Position numbers and translations under genes: made by a program. Under the pieces are notes generated by a model. That model did not search any database and was not told the DNA's origin. It saw only the letters and a program-made list of their open reading frames with translations. A stretch of DNA of 64,000 bases, taken from Thermopolyspora flexuosa (GTDB taxonomy: Bacteria; Actinomycetota; Actinomycetes; Streptosporangiales; Streptosporangiaceae). This document shows positions 1 through 8,465 of the stretch, piece by piece. The stretch spans positions 4,650,001 through 4,714,000 of the forward strand of contig NZ_VFPQ01000001.1 in the NCBI RefSeq assembly GCF_006716785.1, given 5' to 3'. Within the stretch, counting starts at the first letter, position 1. Each line of letters begins with the position of its first letter.

Positions 1-810
1 GTTGACGAGCACGAGGTACTTGATCGCGTCCTTGGCGGTGCGGATGCCGCCCGCCGCCTTCACCCCCACCCGGCGGCCGGTGCGCGCGAAGAAGTCGCGC
101 ACCGCCTCGAGCATGACGAGCACGACCGGCGGCGTCGCGGCCGGGCTGATCTTGCCGGTGGAGGTCTTGATGAAGTCCGCGCCGGCGAGCATGGCGAGCC
201 AGGAGGCGCGCCGCACGTTGTCGTAGGTGGCGAGCTCGCCGGTCTCCAGGATCACCTTGAGGTGGGCGGCGCCGCAGGCCGCCTTCACCGCGGCGATCTC
301 CTCGTACACCTTCCGGTAGTCCCCGGCGAGGAACGCGCCGCGGTCGATCACCATGTCGATCTCGTCGGCCCCGGCGGCGACGGCGAGCGTGGTGTCGGCC
401 ACCTTCACCTCGAGCGAGCTGCGCCCGCTGGGGAACGCGGTGGCCACCGCGGCGACCTTGACGGCGGTGCCGCGCAGCGCCGCGACGGCGTCCGCCACCA
501 GGTCGGGGTAGACGCAGACGGCTGCCACGCTCGGCACCGTGGGGTCGTCCGGGTCGGGGTGGACCGCCTTGGCGCACATCGCCCGCACCTTGCCGGGCGT
601 GTCCGCGCCCTCGAGGGTGGTGAGGTCCACCATCTGGATGGCCGCGTCGAGAGCCTGGGCCTTGGCCGTGGTCTTGATGGATCGGGTGCCGAGAATCGCC
701 GCCCGCTGGTCCGCGCCGACTCGGTCAACGCCGGGCAGTCCGTGGAGGAAGGCCCGCAGTGTCGCGTTGGAGCCGGCGACCTCCGCGAGGGGAGTAGTCA
801 CAGTTGACAC
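1..810 (-). CDS. deoC: Deoxyribose-phosphate aldolase (C-terminus cut by window edge)
   Basis: Class I aldolase of deoxynucleoside catabolism; it splits 2-deoxyribose 5-phosphate into glyceraldehyde 3-phosphate and acetaldehyde in the cytosol. The frame is open to the left edge, so only the first 270 codons are present; about 50 more residues are expected. Active-site segments are visible: GADEIDMVIDRGAFLAGDY with Asp152, ADFIKTSTGK with the Schiff-base Lys215, and GVKAAGGIRTAKDA with Lys251. No ATG is available near the N-terminus. GTG at 810 is taken as start, and GTG at 801 is an equally possible alternative that shortens the protein by three residues. It is divergent from the small gene that starts at 1155. 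Confidence 0.93.
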   Translation of the reverse strand, partial: MSTVTTPLAEVAGSNATLRAFLHGLPGVDRVGADQRAAILGTRSIKTTAKAQALDAAIQMVDLTTLEGADTPGKVRAMCAKAVHPDPDDPTVPSVAAVCVYPDLVADAVAALRGTAVKVAAVATAFPSGRSSLEVKVADTTLAVAAGADEIDMVIDRGAFLAGDYRKVYEEIAAVKAACGAAHLKVILETGELATYDNVRRASWLAMLAGADFIKTSTGKISPAATPPVVLVMLEAVRDFFARTGRRVGVKAAGGIRTAKDAIKYLVLVN

Positions 811-991
811 TCAACCAGCATTGCCGACGTCGGCGAGTGATTCCAAACTGAGACCGGCCCACGCGGCACCCGGGTTTTCGGCGACTTTCGCCGAGGGGCG
901 CCTTGACCGCCGTCGTGACCGGAGCCGGGCACGCCGTTCCGCGCCCTTGCCCGGTCCACCCGGGGTACGGCGAGCCGCCTTGTGCCCCGGT

Positions 992-1032
992 CTAAGGCAC
1001 CTTAGCCGCCCATCACCCCATACCTAGGTATG
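992..1032. promoter_or_regulatory. Two palindromes in the deoC upstream region
   Basis: The 344-bp gap between deoC and the next gene holds no gene. It contains two inverted repeats 13 bp apart: CTAAGG-CA-CCTTAG (992-1005) and the perfect 14-bp palindrome CATACCTAGGTATG (1019-1032). Both are much less GC-rich than the surroundings and lie between divergent genes, so they may be operators. The TTAGG-like half sites recall iron-regulator (IdeR/DtxR) boxes only weakly. No regulator is assigned. Confidence 0.4.
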
Positions 1033-1154
1033 CCCGGCCGCGAGCCGGCCCGCCGACGGGCCGATAGATAAGGCATGCACCCGATGTGGCGCACGGGGCC
1101 TTACCGAGAGCCTTGAAGTGTCAGCGAAAACCCCTTCTGCCAGGAGAAGTCCCC

Positions 1155-1322
1155 GTGCACTCTGAGATCCTCTACCAGATCGCGAAGAACCGGCTCGCCG
1201 ACCTCCGGGAAGACGCCGCCGACCGCCGCACCGTCCGGCAGGCGATGGCCACCCGCAGGAAGGAGCACAGCAACGGGCGGTGGAGCCTGCGCGGCCCGCT
1301 CGGCAAGCGGCAGCGGTCGTGA
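1155..1322 (+). CDS. Small basic protein of unknown function (55 aa)
   Basis: Unrecognised short protein. GTG at 1155 is chosen because AGGAG lies 9 bp upstream; longer starts have no such site. The sequence is rich in Arg, Lys, Asp and Ala. It begins VHSEILYQIAKNRLADLRED, which should form an amphipathic helix, and ends in a basic tail (RWSLRGPLGKRQRS). There is no signal peptide or membrane segment. It lies just upstream of the LuxR-type regulator in the same direction, separated by 140 bp that carry direct repeats. Small proteins of this composition are common in actinobacteria, but I know no function for them. Confidence 0.6.
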   Translation: MHSEILYQIAKNRLADLREDAADRRTVRQAMATRRKEHSNGRWSLRGPLGKRQRS

Positions 1323-1403
1323 GCGCCTTCCCGCCACCCGGCCGGCGTCTCCCTCCCGGCCGGGCCGTCCGCCCTCCGTGACCGGTACGGCGGGCGCGAT
1401 TTT

Positions 1404-1455
1404 GCGCCCGAAAAAGGGGCGAAACAGTTTGTACCCGAAAAAGGGTGCGAAACAG
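1404..1455. repeat. Pair of hairpin-forming direct repeats before the LuxR-type gene
   Basis: The 12-bp word CCCGAAAAAGGG occurs at 1407-1418 and again at 1434-1445, 27 bp apart. CGAAACAG follows each copy, at 1420-1427 and 1448-1455. Each core is also an inverted repeat (CCC...GGG around an A-rich centre). The second copy ends 8 bp before the ATG of the regulator gene. Position and symmetry suggest an operator, perhaps for autoregulation, though RNA hairpins over the ribosome-binding region are also possible. Confidence 0.5.
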
Positions 1456-1462
1456 GCAGGCC

Positions 1463-4376
1463 ATGTGTGACAAGCTGGAGGGCATGCTTGGCCGGGCGGT
1501 GAGCCCCGTTTTCGTCGGGCGAGAGGAAGAGCTGACCACGCTGCTCGACGCGTTCGATCGGGCACGGCACGGCCAGGCGGCGGCCGTGCTCATCGGCGGC
1601 GAGGCCGGGGTCGGCAAGACCCGGCTCGTCGCCCGGTTCGCCGAGCTCGCCGCCGAGCGGCAGGCCCGGGTGCTCGTCGGCGGCTGCGTCGAGCTCTCCG
1701 CCGAGGGCCTCGCCTACGCCCCGTTCACCGCCGTGCTGCGCCAGCTCGTCCGGGAGACTGGTGCGGGCGAGATCACCGCGCTGCTGCCCGACGGCGCCGC
1801 CCGCGACCTCGCCCGGCTGCTGCCCGAGTTCGGCGAGCCGCCGAGCGACCGGGAGACCGACACCGGCCGGGCCCGGCTCTTCGAGCAGTTCCTCACCCTG
1901 CTGGAACGGCTCGCCGAGCAGCGCCCGGTGCTGCTCGTCATCGAGGACGTGCACTGGGCGGACCGTTCCAGCCGCGACCTGATCGCGTTCCTCAGCCGCA
2001 ACCTGCTCGCGCCGCAGGTGCTCATGCTGCTCACCTACCGCTCCGACGAGCTGCACCGGCAGCATCCGCTGCGCCCGGTGCTCGCCCGGCTCACCCGGCT
2101 CGACGGCGTGCTCCGGCTGGAGCTGCCGCGGTTCACCCGCGACGAGGTCGCCGCCCAGATGGCCGGGATCCTCGGCGCCACCCCCGCGTACGCCCGCGTC
2201 GGCGAGGTGTACGACCGCAGCGAGGGCATCCCGCTGTTCGTCGAGGCGCTGACCGAGAGCGACGACTGCGAGTCGGTACCCGCCTCGCTGCACGGCCTCA
2301 TCCTTAGTTCGTTCGAGCGGCTGCCCGAGCCGACCCAGCGCGTGCTGCGCGTCGCGGCGGCGGGCGGCACCCGCGTCGGGCACGCCCTGCTCGCCGCCGT
2401 CGCCGGCCTGTCGGACGAGGACCTGGAGGACGCGCTGCGGCCCGCGGTCGCCGCGAACGTCATCCAGATCACCGACGGGGGCGCCTACGCGTTCCGGCAC
2501 TCGCTGATCCGCCAGGCCGTACACGACGAGCTGCTGCCCGGGGAGCACAGCAGGCTGCACGCCCGGTACGCCGAGGAGATCGAACGCGACCGGACGCTGG
2601 TGCCGCCCGGGCGGGCCGCCTTCGAGATCGCCCACCACTGGCACGCGGCCGGCAACGACGTGTGGGCGCTCATCTCCGCCTGGGAGGCCGCCGCCCAGGC
2701 CGCGAAGACCTTCGCCTACACCGAGCGCATCCAGCTCCTGGAGCGGGTGCTGACGTTGTGGCACAAGGTGCCCGATGCCGCGGAACGGCTCGGCGCCGAC
2801 CAGGCCACCGTGCTGGAGCTCGCCTCCGAGGCCGCGCTCGCCTGCGGCGAGCTGGAGCGCGGTACCCGGTTCGTGAACGCCGCGCTCGACCTGCTCGACG
2901 AGCGCGCCCACGCCGAGCGGGTGGCGACGCTGCTCGTCCGCCGCGCCCAGCTCTCGCTGGAGAAGGGGCGGCGGGGTGTGCTCGACGACCTGCGCCGGGC
3001 CGTCGCGCTGGTGCCGCTGCCCGGCCCCGGGCGGGCGTGCGCGCTGGAACGGCTCGGCCTGCACCTGATACTCCGCGCCGACGTCACCGAGGGCAGCGCG
3101 CTGATCGAGGAGGCGCTGCGCATCGCCCGCGACATCGGCGACGAGGCCCTGGAAGGCGATCTGCTGCTCGCCCTGGGCGTCGGGCAGTCGATCGCCGGCG
3201 AGCTGGAGGACGCGCTCACCACGAACCGCCGCGCGCTGGAGATCGGCAGGCGGGCCGGCTCCGCACGGCAGATACTGCGGGCGATGAGCAACACCGTGGA
3301 CGCGCTCAACAACCTCGGCCGCACCGAGGAGGCGCTGCGGCTCTCCGACGAGGCCGAGGAGCTCGCCCGCAAGTACGGGCTCTACCGCACCCAGGGCGTG
3401 TTCGCGATGGTGAACCGGGCCGAGGTTCTGGAGGCGGTGGGCCGGTGGGACGAGGCGGAGGCGGTGATCGAGCAGGCCCTCGCCAACGACCCGACCGTGC
3501 ACAGGCGCCGGTACCTGCTCGCGGTGCGCTGCGATATCGCGCTCGCCCGCGGCGAGGCGGACCTCGCCGAGCGCCTGCTGCGGGAGGTGGGCGCTGCACC
3601 CGACCCCGGCGGAGCTCAGCCAGGAGGCGGAGGCGAACGCCCGGCAGCTCCTCGCCTGGCACCTGCTGCGCGGCGCCCCCGCCGACGCCGTCGCGGCCGG
3701 GCACGTGTTCCTCGACCAGCGGCCGCCCTCCGGCAAGGCGATGCTCGGCTGGCGGCTGCTCACCGGGATCGAGGAGGTGTGCTGGGCGGCGGGCGAGGCC
3801 GACCCCACGGGGGCGGAGAGCCTGCGCAAGCGCGCCGACGCCGTCGCCGAGGAGCTGCGCGCCGACGGCCCGGTGAGCAACGCGTTCCGGCTCATGTACC
3901 GGGGGGAGCACGACGCGGCGGCCGTCGCCTGGCAGCGGCTCGGCCGGCCGTACCTGCGGGCGAAGGCGCTCGTCCGCGCCGCGCACGCCGCCGCCCGCGC
4001 CGGGGACCGGCACGGCGCCGCCGACCGGCTGCGCGCGGCGCTGCCCATCGCGGTGGAGCTCAGGGCCCGGCCGCTCACCGAGGAGATCGAGGCGCTCGCC
4101 CGCCGGGTCGGCGCCGCGCTGTCCTCCGGCGCGCCCGCGGCGGCGGGTGCGGAGACCGCGGGCCGCGGCACGCGGGACGCGGCCGAGCTCACCCCGCGCG
4201 AGATGGAGGTGCTGCGCCTCGTGGCGCAGGGCCGGTCCAACCGGGAGATCGCCGACGAGCTGTTCATCTCGGTGAAGACGGTCAGCGTGCACGTGTCGAA
4301 CATCCTCGCCAAGCTCGGCGTCTCCACCCGGGGCGAGGCCGCCGCCGTCGCGCACCGCCAGGCCCTGTTCAACTGA
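1463..4376 (+). pseudogene. Large ATP-binding LuxR-family regulator with one-base frameshift
   Basis: A LAL-type (MalT-like) transcription factor of about 970 residues once the frame is corrected. The N-terminal AAA ATPase has Walker A GGEAGVGKT (residues 45-53) and Walker B VLLVIEDVHWAD. A long TPR-like alpha-helical region follows. The C-terminal LuxR helix-turn-helix reads [20 protein letters not shown] then [20 protein letters not shown]. The frame breaks near codon 709 at the GGG of 3589-3591: upstream the protein reads [14 protein letters not shown] in one frame, and downstream [20 protein letters not shown] continues in the next. Removing one G restores a single frame to the TGA at 4376. 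It may be a sequencing slip or a real mutation. Without repair, DNA binding is lost and a meaningless reading frame runs on to 5284. Confidence 0.85.
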
Positions 4377-4458
4377 GCCGATCGCCTGATTCGGTCACCC
4401 GGGCCGCCCGCCGGCGCCGGTCCCCCGCACCGCCACCCGGGCCGCTGCCTGGGCCGCC

Positions 4459-4480
4459 GTCCCCGGCGCGCGCCGGGGAC
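4459..4480. terminator. Bidirectional terminator hairpin
   Basis: Perfect 22-bp palindrome GTCCCCGGCGC/GCGCCGGGGAC in the 110-bp gap between the convergent LuxR-type gene and the manganese exporter gene. There is no long T run, as is usual in such GC-rich genomes. Confidence 0.6.
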
Positions 4481-4486
4481 GACCGG

Positions 4487-5056
4487 TCAGGCCGCCAGGG
4501 CGTCGACGAGCAGCAGGACGCCGAAGATGGCGAACAGGGCGGCCGCGCCGTACCGGACGAACCGCTCGGGCAGGCTCTTGCCGAGCAGCGCGCCGACGAG
4601 GATGGCGAGCGCGTCGGCGGCGACCATGCCCACGGTCGAGCCGATCCAGGTGCCGACCCAGCCGTTGTGGGTGGCGAGGGTGATCGTGGCGAGCATGGTC
4701 TTGTCGCCGAGCTCGCTGAGGAAGAACGCGGTGGTGACCGCGAGCAGGGCGCTCCCCGCGGCGCGGGTGGCCTTGGCGGACTCCTCCTCGCTCAGCTCGT
4801 CGCCGCGCAGCGTCCAGATCGCGAACCCGAAGAACGCGAGGGCGGCCGCGATCGTGATCGCCGTGGTCGGCAGCGCGCTACCGATCACGCCGCCGATCGC
4901 CACGCTCACCAGGTGCACCACGGTCGTCGCGACGGTGATGCCGGTGATCACGATCCACGGCCGGTACCGCGTGGCGAAGGCCAGCGCCATGAGCTGGCTC
5001 TTGTCGCCCAGCTCGGCCACGAAGATCATCCAGAGACTGATCCAGAACGCTTCCAC
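4487..5056 (-). CDS. GDT1/UPF0016-family manganese exporter
   Basis: Integral membrane protein (189 aa) of the GDT1/TMEM165 family, predicted to export Mn2+ (possibly Ca2+). It has the family's two-fold architecture: each half carries the signature E-x-G-D-K-[ST], seen as VAELGDKSQLM near residue 14 and LSELGDKTML in the second half. About six hydrophobic segments are visible, with an acidic loop (RGDELSEEESAK) between halves. GTG at 5056 is chosen because GGAAGGG lies about 9 bp upstream; GTG at 5065 would sit directly on that site. Control is by the manganese riboswitch encoded 100 bp upstream on the same strand, which independently supports the substrate. Confidence 0.88.
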   Translation of the reverse strand: MEAFWISLWMIFVAELGDKSQLMALAFATRYRPWIVITGITVATTVVHLVSVAIGGVIGSALPTTAITIAAALAFFGFAIWTLRGDELSEEESAKATRAAGSALLAVTTAFFLSELGDKTMLATITLATHNGWVGTWIGSTVGMVAADALAILVGALLGKSLPERFVRYGAAALFAIFGVLLLVDALAA

Positions 5057-5158
5057 CGAGGTCACCCTTCCAGGTCGGACGCGGCCGGACCTCGGCGGCG
5101 TCCCGGTCCTCGGGCACGACGACCTCGGCCCGGCAGCGCGTTTGTGCACGTTGCCGAG

Positions 5159-5267
5159 CCGAAGGTCTCGTCCGCCCGTGACCGGGCCCGCGTGACCGGG
5201 CACCCGAGCCGCCTGGCGGCCCCGGGGCCAGCGTGTCGATCACGCGATTGGGACTACTCCCCTTCGG
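5159..5267 (-). promoter_or_regulatory. yybP-ykoY manganese riboswitch
   Basis: On the minus strand the 5' side reads CCGAAGGGGAGTAG and the 3' side GACGAGACCTTCGG. CCGAAGG pairs with CCTTCGG as helix P1. GGGGAGTA and CGAGACC are the two conserved internal-loop strands that bind Mn2+ in the yybP-ykoY (mntP) class. The intervening ~80 nt fold into GC-rich helices. Downstream, CTCGGC...GCCGAG can form an expression-platform hairpin before the exporter start at 5056. Weak promoter words lie just upstream: TTGACG at 5318-5323, and TAAGGT at 5278-5283 as a possible -10. High Mn2+ should switch the exporter on. Confidence 0.85.
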
Positions 5268-5349
5268 TTTCCACCCGACCTTAACACCTCCGCGTCGTAA
5301 AAAAGGCCCCGGGGGAGCGTCAACCGCCGCGGTGCGCCGAAAGCGAACG

Positions 5350-6417
5350 TCACAGCTCCAGGCCGACGAGCACCGGCTCGTTGACCAGCCGCACCCCGAA
5401 CTTCGCCTCCACGCCGTCGCGGACCTCGGCGGCGAGGGCGATCAGGTCGGCGGCGGTCGCCGGCTCGTACGGCCCGCCGAGCCCGCCCGGGTGGGTGAGC
5501 GCGAGGGTGTGCTTGGTGGAGATGCGCACCGGGCCGCGCCGGTAGCCCTTGGGGAACCCGGCGTGCTCGATCAGCCAGGCCGCGGGCACCTTGACCGTGC
5601 CGTCGCCCACCTCCCAGCGCGGGTAGCCGGGGGCGCGGCGCTCCAGCTCGGCGGCCTGCTCGGCGGTGAGCACCGGGTTGGTGAAGAACGAGCCCGCGCT
5701 GCAGGTGTCGGGGTCGGCCGGGTCGAGCACCATGCCCTTGCCCCGGCGCAGCTCGAGCACGGCCTCGCGGACGGCGGCGAGCGGAACCCGGTCGCCGAGC
5801 GCGACCCCGAGCCGGTTCGCGAGCTCGGCGTACCCGATCGGGCCGGACTCGCCGGAGCGGGCGAGCGCGTAGGTGACGTCGAGCACCACGTACCGGCCGA
5901 GGTCCTGCTTGAAGGCGCTGTTGCGGTAGGAGAAGCCGCAGCGCTGTGCGGGCAGCTCCACCACCTCGCCGCGCCGCCGGTCGTAGGCGCGCACCCGCTC
6001 GATGGTCTGGGAGACGTCCTGGCCGTAGGCGCCCACGTTCTGGATGGGGGTGGCGCCGACGAGGCCGGGGATGCCGGAGAGGCACTCGACGCCGGACCAG
6101 CCCTCCTCGACGCAGCGCCGTACCAGGGCGTCCCAGCCCTCGCCCGCGGCCGCGGTGACGTGTACCCGGTCGCCGTCGGCGGCCACGCGCACCCCGGCCG
6201 TGGCGACGCGGACCACGAGGCCGTCGAAGCCCTCGTCGGCGATGACGACGTTGCTGCCGCCGCCGAGCACGAGCACCGGCTCGCCGGCCCGGTCCGCCTC
6301 GGCGACCAGGCGGACGATCTCCTCCTCGGTGCGCGCCTCGGCGAACGCCTTGGCCGGGCCGCCCAGCCGCAACGTGGTGTACGGCGCGAGCCGTACCCCC
6401 TGCAAACGGTCGTTCAC
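5350..6417 (-). CDS. murB: UDP-N-acetylenolpyruvoylglucosamine reductase
   Basis: Flavoprotein of peptidoglycan precursor synthesis; NADPH reduces the enolpyruvyl ether of UDP-GlcNAc to UDP-MurNAc. The 355-residue protein has the N-terminal FAD-binding signature VLGGGSNVVIADEGF, then SGIPGLVGATPIQNVGAYGQ, YRNSAFK, and the MurB active-site segment CSAGSFFTNPVL containing the catalytic Ser, followed by the C-terminal substrate domain. GTG at 6417 gives VNDRLQGVRLAPYTTLRLGG, the usual N-terminus; longer starts add a low-complexity Pro/Ala/Thr stretch that overlaps the preceding gene. It is the last gene of a minus-strand run beginning with the tRNAs and rpmG. The promoter and riboswitch of the manganese exporter lie just beyond its 3' end. 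Confidence 0.96.
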   Translation of the reverse strand: MNDRLQGVRLAPYTTLRLGGPAKAFAEARTEEEIVRLVAEADRAGEPVLVLGGGSNVVIADEGFDGLVVRVATAGVRVAADGDRVHVTAAAGEGWDALVRRCVEEGWSGVECLSGIPGLVGATPIQNVGAYGQDVSQTIERVRAYDRRRGEVVELPAQRCGFSYRNSAFKQDLGRYVVLDVTYALARSGESGPIGYAELANRLGVALGDRVPLAAVREAVLELRRGKGMVLDPADPDTCSAGSFFTNPVLTAEQAAELERRAPGYPRWEVGDGTVKVPAAWLIEHAGFPKGYRRGPVRISTKHTLALTHPGGLGGPYEPATAADLIALAAEVRDGVEAKFGVRLVNEPVLVGLEL

Positions 6418-6436
6418 GAGGGTCAACTCTAGGGGG

Positions 6437-7495
6437 TCAGGCGGTGCGGAGCAGGCGAAGGACCCGGTCGTAGGTGCGGCGGGACTCGCGGTCGCGGTAG
6501 GCGGGGTCGACGTCCGCATAGCCGCGGTGGCGCTCGGCGTGCACCGGCAGCGCGGTGGCGGGCACCACCTTGCGGCCGGGGAGGGTGAGGAAGAACTCCA
6601 GGTCGGCGTTGCGGTAGTAGCGGGCCTTGCCGGGGAAGCCGCCCGCGGCCAGGGCGCGGTCGCGGCGTACCGCGAACAGGTAGCCGAGCAGCGCCCGTAC
6701 CTCGCCGGGCCCGGCGTCGTGCCAGGAGCGGCCGTCCGGGTCCGGGTCGACGCCGCGCCAGCCCGCGGCCACGACGTCGCCGGCCAGCGCCTCGACCAGC
6801 GGGGTGAGCGCGTCGCCGTCGAGGATCGTGGAGGTCTCCATGACCACGTGCACGTCGGCGTCGTCCATGCGCAGCAGCTTGGTGCGGGCCACGCCCCAGC
6901 CGGCCGAGCCGCCGCGCCAGTGCGGGGTCTCGGCCACGTGCCAGGCGTCGATGCGGCCGGGGTGCCGTTCGGCGAGCTCGTGCAGCACGGTCCCGGCGCC
7001 GTCGATGTCGCCGAGGTCGAGGGCGAGGATCCGGGCGTCGGTGTGCGCGACCAGGGCGTCGACGCACCGGCGCAGGTCGGACGGCCAGCCGTCGACGAGC
7101 AGGGCGACGGTGACGCGCCGCGAGGACTCGGTGGCGTGGGCGGTGCCGCCGACGTCGACGGGCTCCTCGAGCCGGGAGGTGGCGAGGCCCCCGTCCCACA
7201 GCGTCTGGGCGGATACGGCCTGCTCGGTGCCGACGGCGGTGCCGGGCCGCTCGTGCCCGCCCGCGGTTCCGGAGGGTTCGTGCTGCGGCAGCGCGGCCAC
7301 GGTGGGCCACACCCGGAACGCCGGCTTGGGGACGAGCTCGAAGCCCGCGGGGGTGTCGCGGACCAGCCAGCCCTCCTCCTCGATGCGCTCGCGCAGCACG
7401 TCGGCCTGGGCGTAGTCGCGGCGGGCGCGCGCCTCGGCCCGCTTCTCGGCGAGCCCGCGTACGTGGCTCGGGGGTTCGACGGTGGGTCGGCTCAC
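6437..7495 (-). CDS. Glycosyltransferase-like protein with cysteinyl-tRNA-synthetase-like N-terminus
   Basis: The 352-residue protein joins two parts. Residues about 12-55 (LAEKRAEARARRDYAQADVL, then IEEEGWLVRDTPAGFELVP) match the helical tail of cysteinyl-tRNA synthetases, normally the extreme C-terminus of that enzyme. From about residue 125 comes a family-2 glycosyltransferase-like domain (VTVALLVDGWPSDLRRCVDA, WGVARTKLLRMDDADVHVVM, ETSTILDGDALTPLVEALAG, YLFAVRRDRALAAGGF). The DxD-type motif is not classical. It starts at a GTG between hadB and murB, with an 89-bp gap before and 19 bp after. The role is unknown: a soluble glycosyltransferase is the best guess, and the tail may be a relic or an RNA- or protein-binding module. 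Confidence 0.75.
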   Translation of the reverse strand: MSRPTVEPPSHVRGLAEKRAEARARRDYAQADVLRERIEEEGWLVRDTPAGFELVPKPAFRVWPTVAALPQHEPSGTAGGHERPGTAVGTEQAVSAQTLWDGGLATSRLEEPVDVGGTAHATESSRRVTVALLVDGWPSDLRRCVDALVAHTDARILALDLGDIDGAGTVLHELAERHPGRIDAWHVAETPHWRGGSAGWGVARTKLLRMDDADVHVVMETSTILDGDALTPLVEALAGDVVAAGWRGVDPDPDGRSWHDAGPGEVRALLGYLFAVRRDRALAAGGFPGKARYYRNADLEFFLTLPGRKVVPATALPVHAERHRGYADVDPAYRDRESRRTYDRVLRLLRTA

Positions 7496-7552
7496 GCCCG
7501 CACGCTACCCCGCGAGCGCTCCCGGGAATCGCCCCCGCTCGGCCGGAACCGG

Positions 7553-7574
7553 CCGGTACGGCGGGCCGTACCGG
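7553..7574 (-). terminator. Terminator hairpin after hadB
   Basis: CCGGTACGG-CGGG-CCGTACCGG, a 9-bp perfect stem with a 4-nt loop, lies 12 bp beyond the hadB stop and before the next gene of the strand. The same GGTACGG/CCGTACC core recurs in other intergenic hairpins of this window. Confidence 0.5.
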
Positions 7575-7585
7575 CGGCGGGCGGG

Positions 7586-8014
7586 TCAGGCGAGGCGGAC
7601 GATGGCGCGGGCCTTGGACAGCACGCGGTTGCCGCCGGACCTGGCGGTGATCGCGATGACCACCTTGTTGTCCTCGAGCTTGCTCTCCACGACGCCGCTC
7701 ACGGTGATCGTCGTGCCCTCGTCGGTGTCCGGCACGACCACCATCGAGGAGAACCGCACGCCGTAGTCGAGCACCGCGCCGGGGTCGCCCACCCAGTCGG
7801 TGATGAACCGGCCGCCCTGGGCCATGGTGTACATGCCGTGGGCGATGACGTCGGGCAGGCCGACCTGCTTGGCGAACCGCTCGTTCCAGTGGATCGGGTT
7901 GAAGTCGCCGGACGCGCCCGCGTACTGGATGAGGTTCACCCGGCGGACCGGGTAGTCGACCGGTGGGATCTCCTGGCCGACCTCGACCTCGTCGTACTTG
8001 ATCGTCGCCGCCAT
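7586..8014 (-). CDS. hadB: MaoC-like (3R)-hydroxyacyl dehydratase, HadB type
   Basis: Hot-dog-fold subunit of a (3R)-hydroxyacyl-ACP/CoA dehydratase that removes water in fatty-acid elongation. In the HadAB heterodimer this subunit carries the catalytic Asp/His: the hydratase-2 motif appears as YAGASGDFNPIHWNERFAKQ then VIAHGMYTMAQG. At 142 aa it has the usual length. The ATG is 1 bp after the stop of hadA, so the two are co-transcribed and probably translationally coupled. Placement beside rpmG and murB is the standard actinobacterial arrangement. Confidence 0.93.
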   Translation of the reverse strand: MAATIKYDEVEVGQEIPPVDYPVRRVNLIQYAGASGDFNPIHWNERFAKQVGLPDVIAHGMYTMAQGGRFITDWVGDPGAVLDYGVRFSSMVVVPDTDEGTTITVSGVVESKLEDNKVVIAITARSGGNRVLSKARAIVRLA

Positions 8015-8015
8015 G

Positions 8016-8465
8016 TCAGGCCGCCCCTCCGCGCTCGACGATGGTGTTGTACGTGGTGCAGACGAGCTCGCCGTCGAGGGTGGTGACGTCGCTGCGCACG
8101 GTCACGAACTCGTTCCGGCCGACGCTGCGGATGTCCATGATCGTCGAGGTGTGGCGGAGCACGTCCCCGGCGTAGATCGGGCGCTGGTACTCGAAGCGCT
8201 GCTCGCCGTGGACCACCATGGCGAAGTTGAGGCCGAACTCGGGGTCGGCGAGCGCCTCGCTCGCGCCGGTGAGGGTGAACACGATGGGGAAGGTCGGCGG
8301 GGCGACGACGTCCGGATGCCCGGCGGCCCGCGCGGCCTCCCGGTCCAGGTAGATCGGGTTCTCGTCACCGATCGCCAGGGCGAACTCCTTGATCTTCACC
8401 CTGGAGACCTCGTACGGCTCGGGCGCCGGATAGCTGCGCCCGATGAAGTCCCGGTTCAACGCCAT
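8016..8465 (-). CDS. hadA: MaoC-like dehydratase partner subunit, HadA type (UPF0336)
   Basis: Second hot-dog subunit (149 aa) of the hydroxyacyl dehydratase. It has the N-terminal FAS1-dehydratase region MALNRDFIGRSYPAPEPYEV and a degenerate hydratase segment FALAIGDENPIYLDREAARA, lacking the full catalytic Asp/His set of HadB, as expected for the substrate-stabilising partner. The ATG overlaps no other gene. The 217-bp region upstream toward rpmG shows no other gene. Confidence 0.93.
   Translation of the reverse strand: MALNRDFIGRSYPAPEPYEVSRVKIKEFALAIGDENPIYLDREAARAAGHPDVVAPPTFPIVFTLTGASEALADPEFGLNFAMVVHGEQRFEYQRPIYAGDVLRHTSTIMDIRSVGRNEFVTVRSDVTTLDGELVCTTYNTIVERGGAA

Noticed and set aside
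1172-4372. A very long minus-strand open frame opposite the LuxR-type gene
   Set aside because: It is the mirror of a GC-rich gene: low-complexity Arg/Ser/Ala and Val/Gly/Leu text with no family motif or ribosome-binding site, while the plus strand has clear ATPase and HTH domains.
3592-5284. Continuation of the first LuxR frame into a 1279-residue protein
   Set aside because: After the frameshift the text is Arg/Pro/Gly-rich, crosses the terminator and runs antisense through the exporter and riboswitch; real coding sense is in the other frame to 4376.
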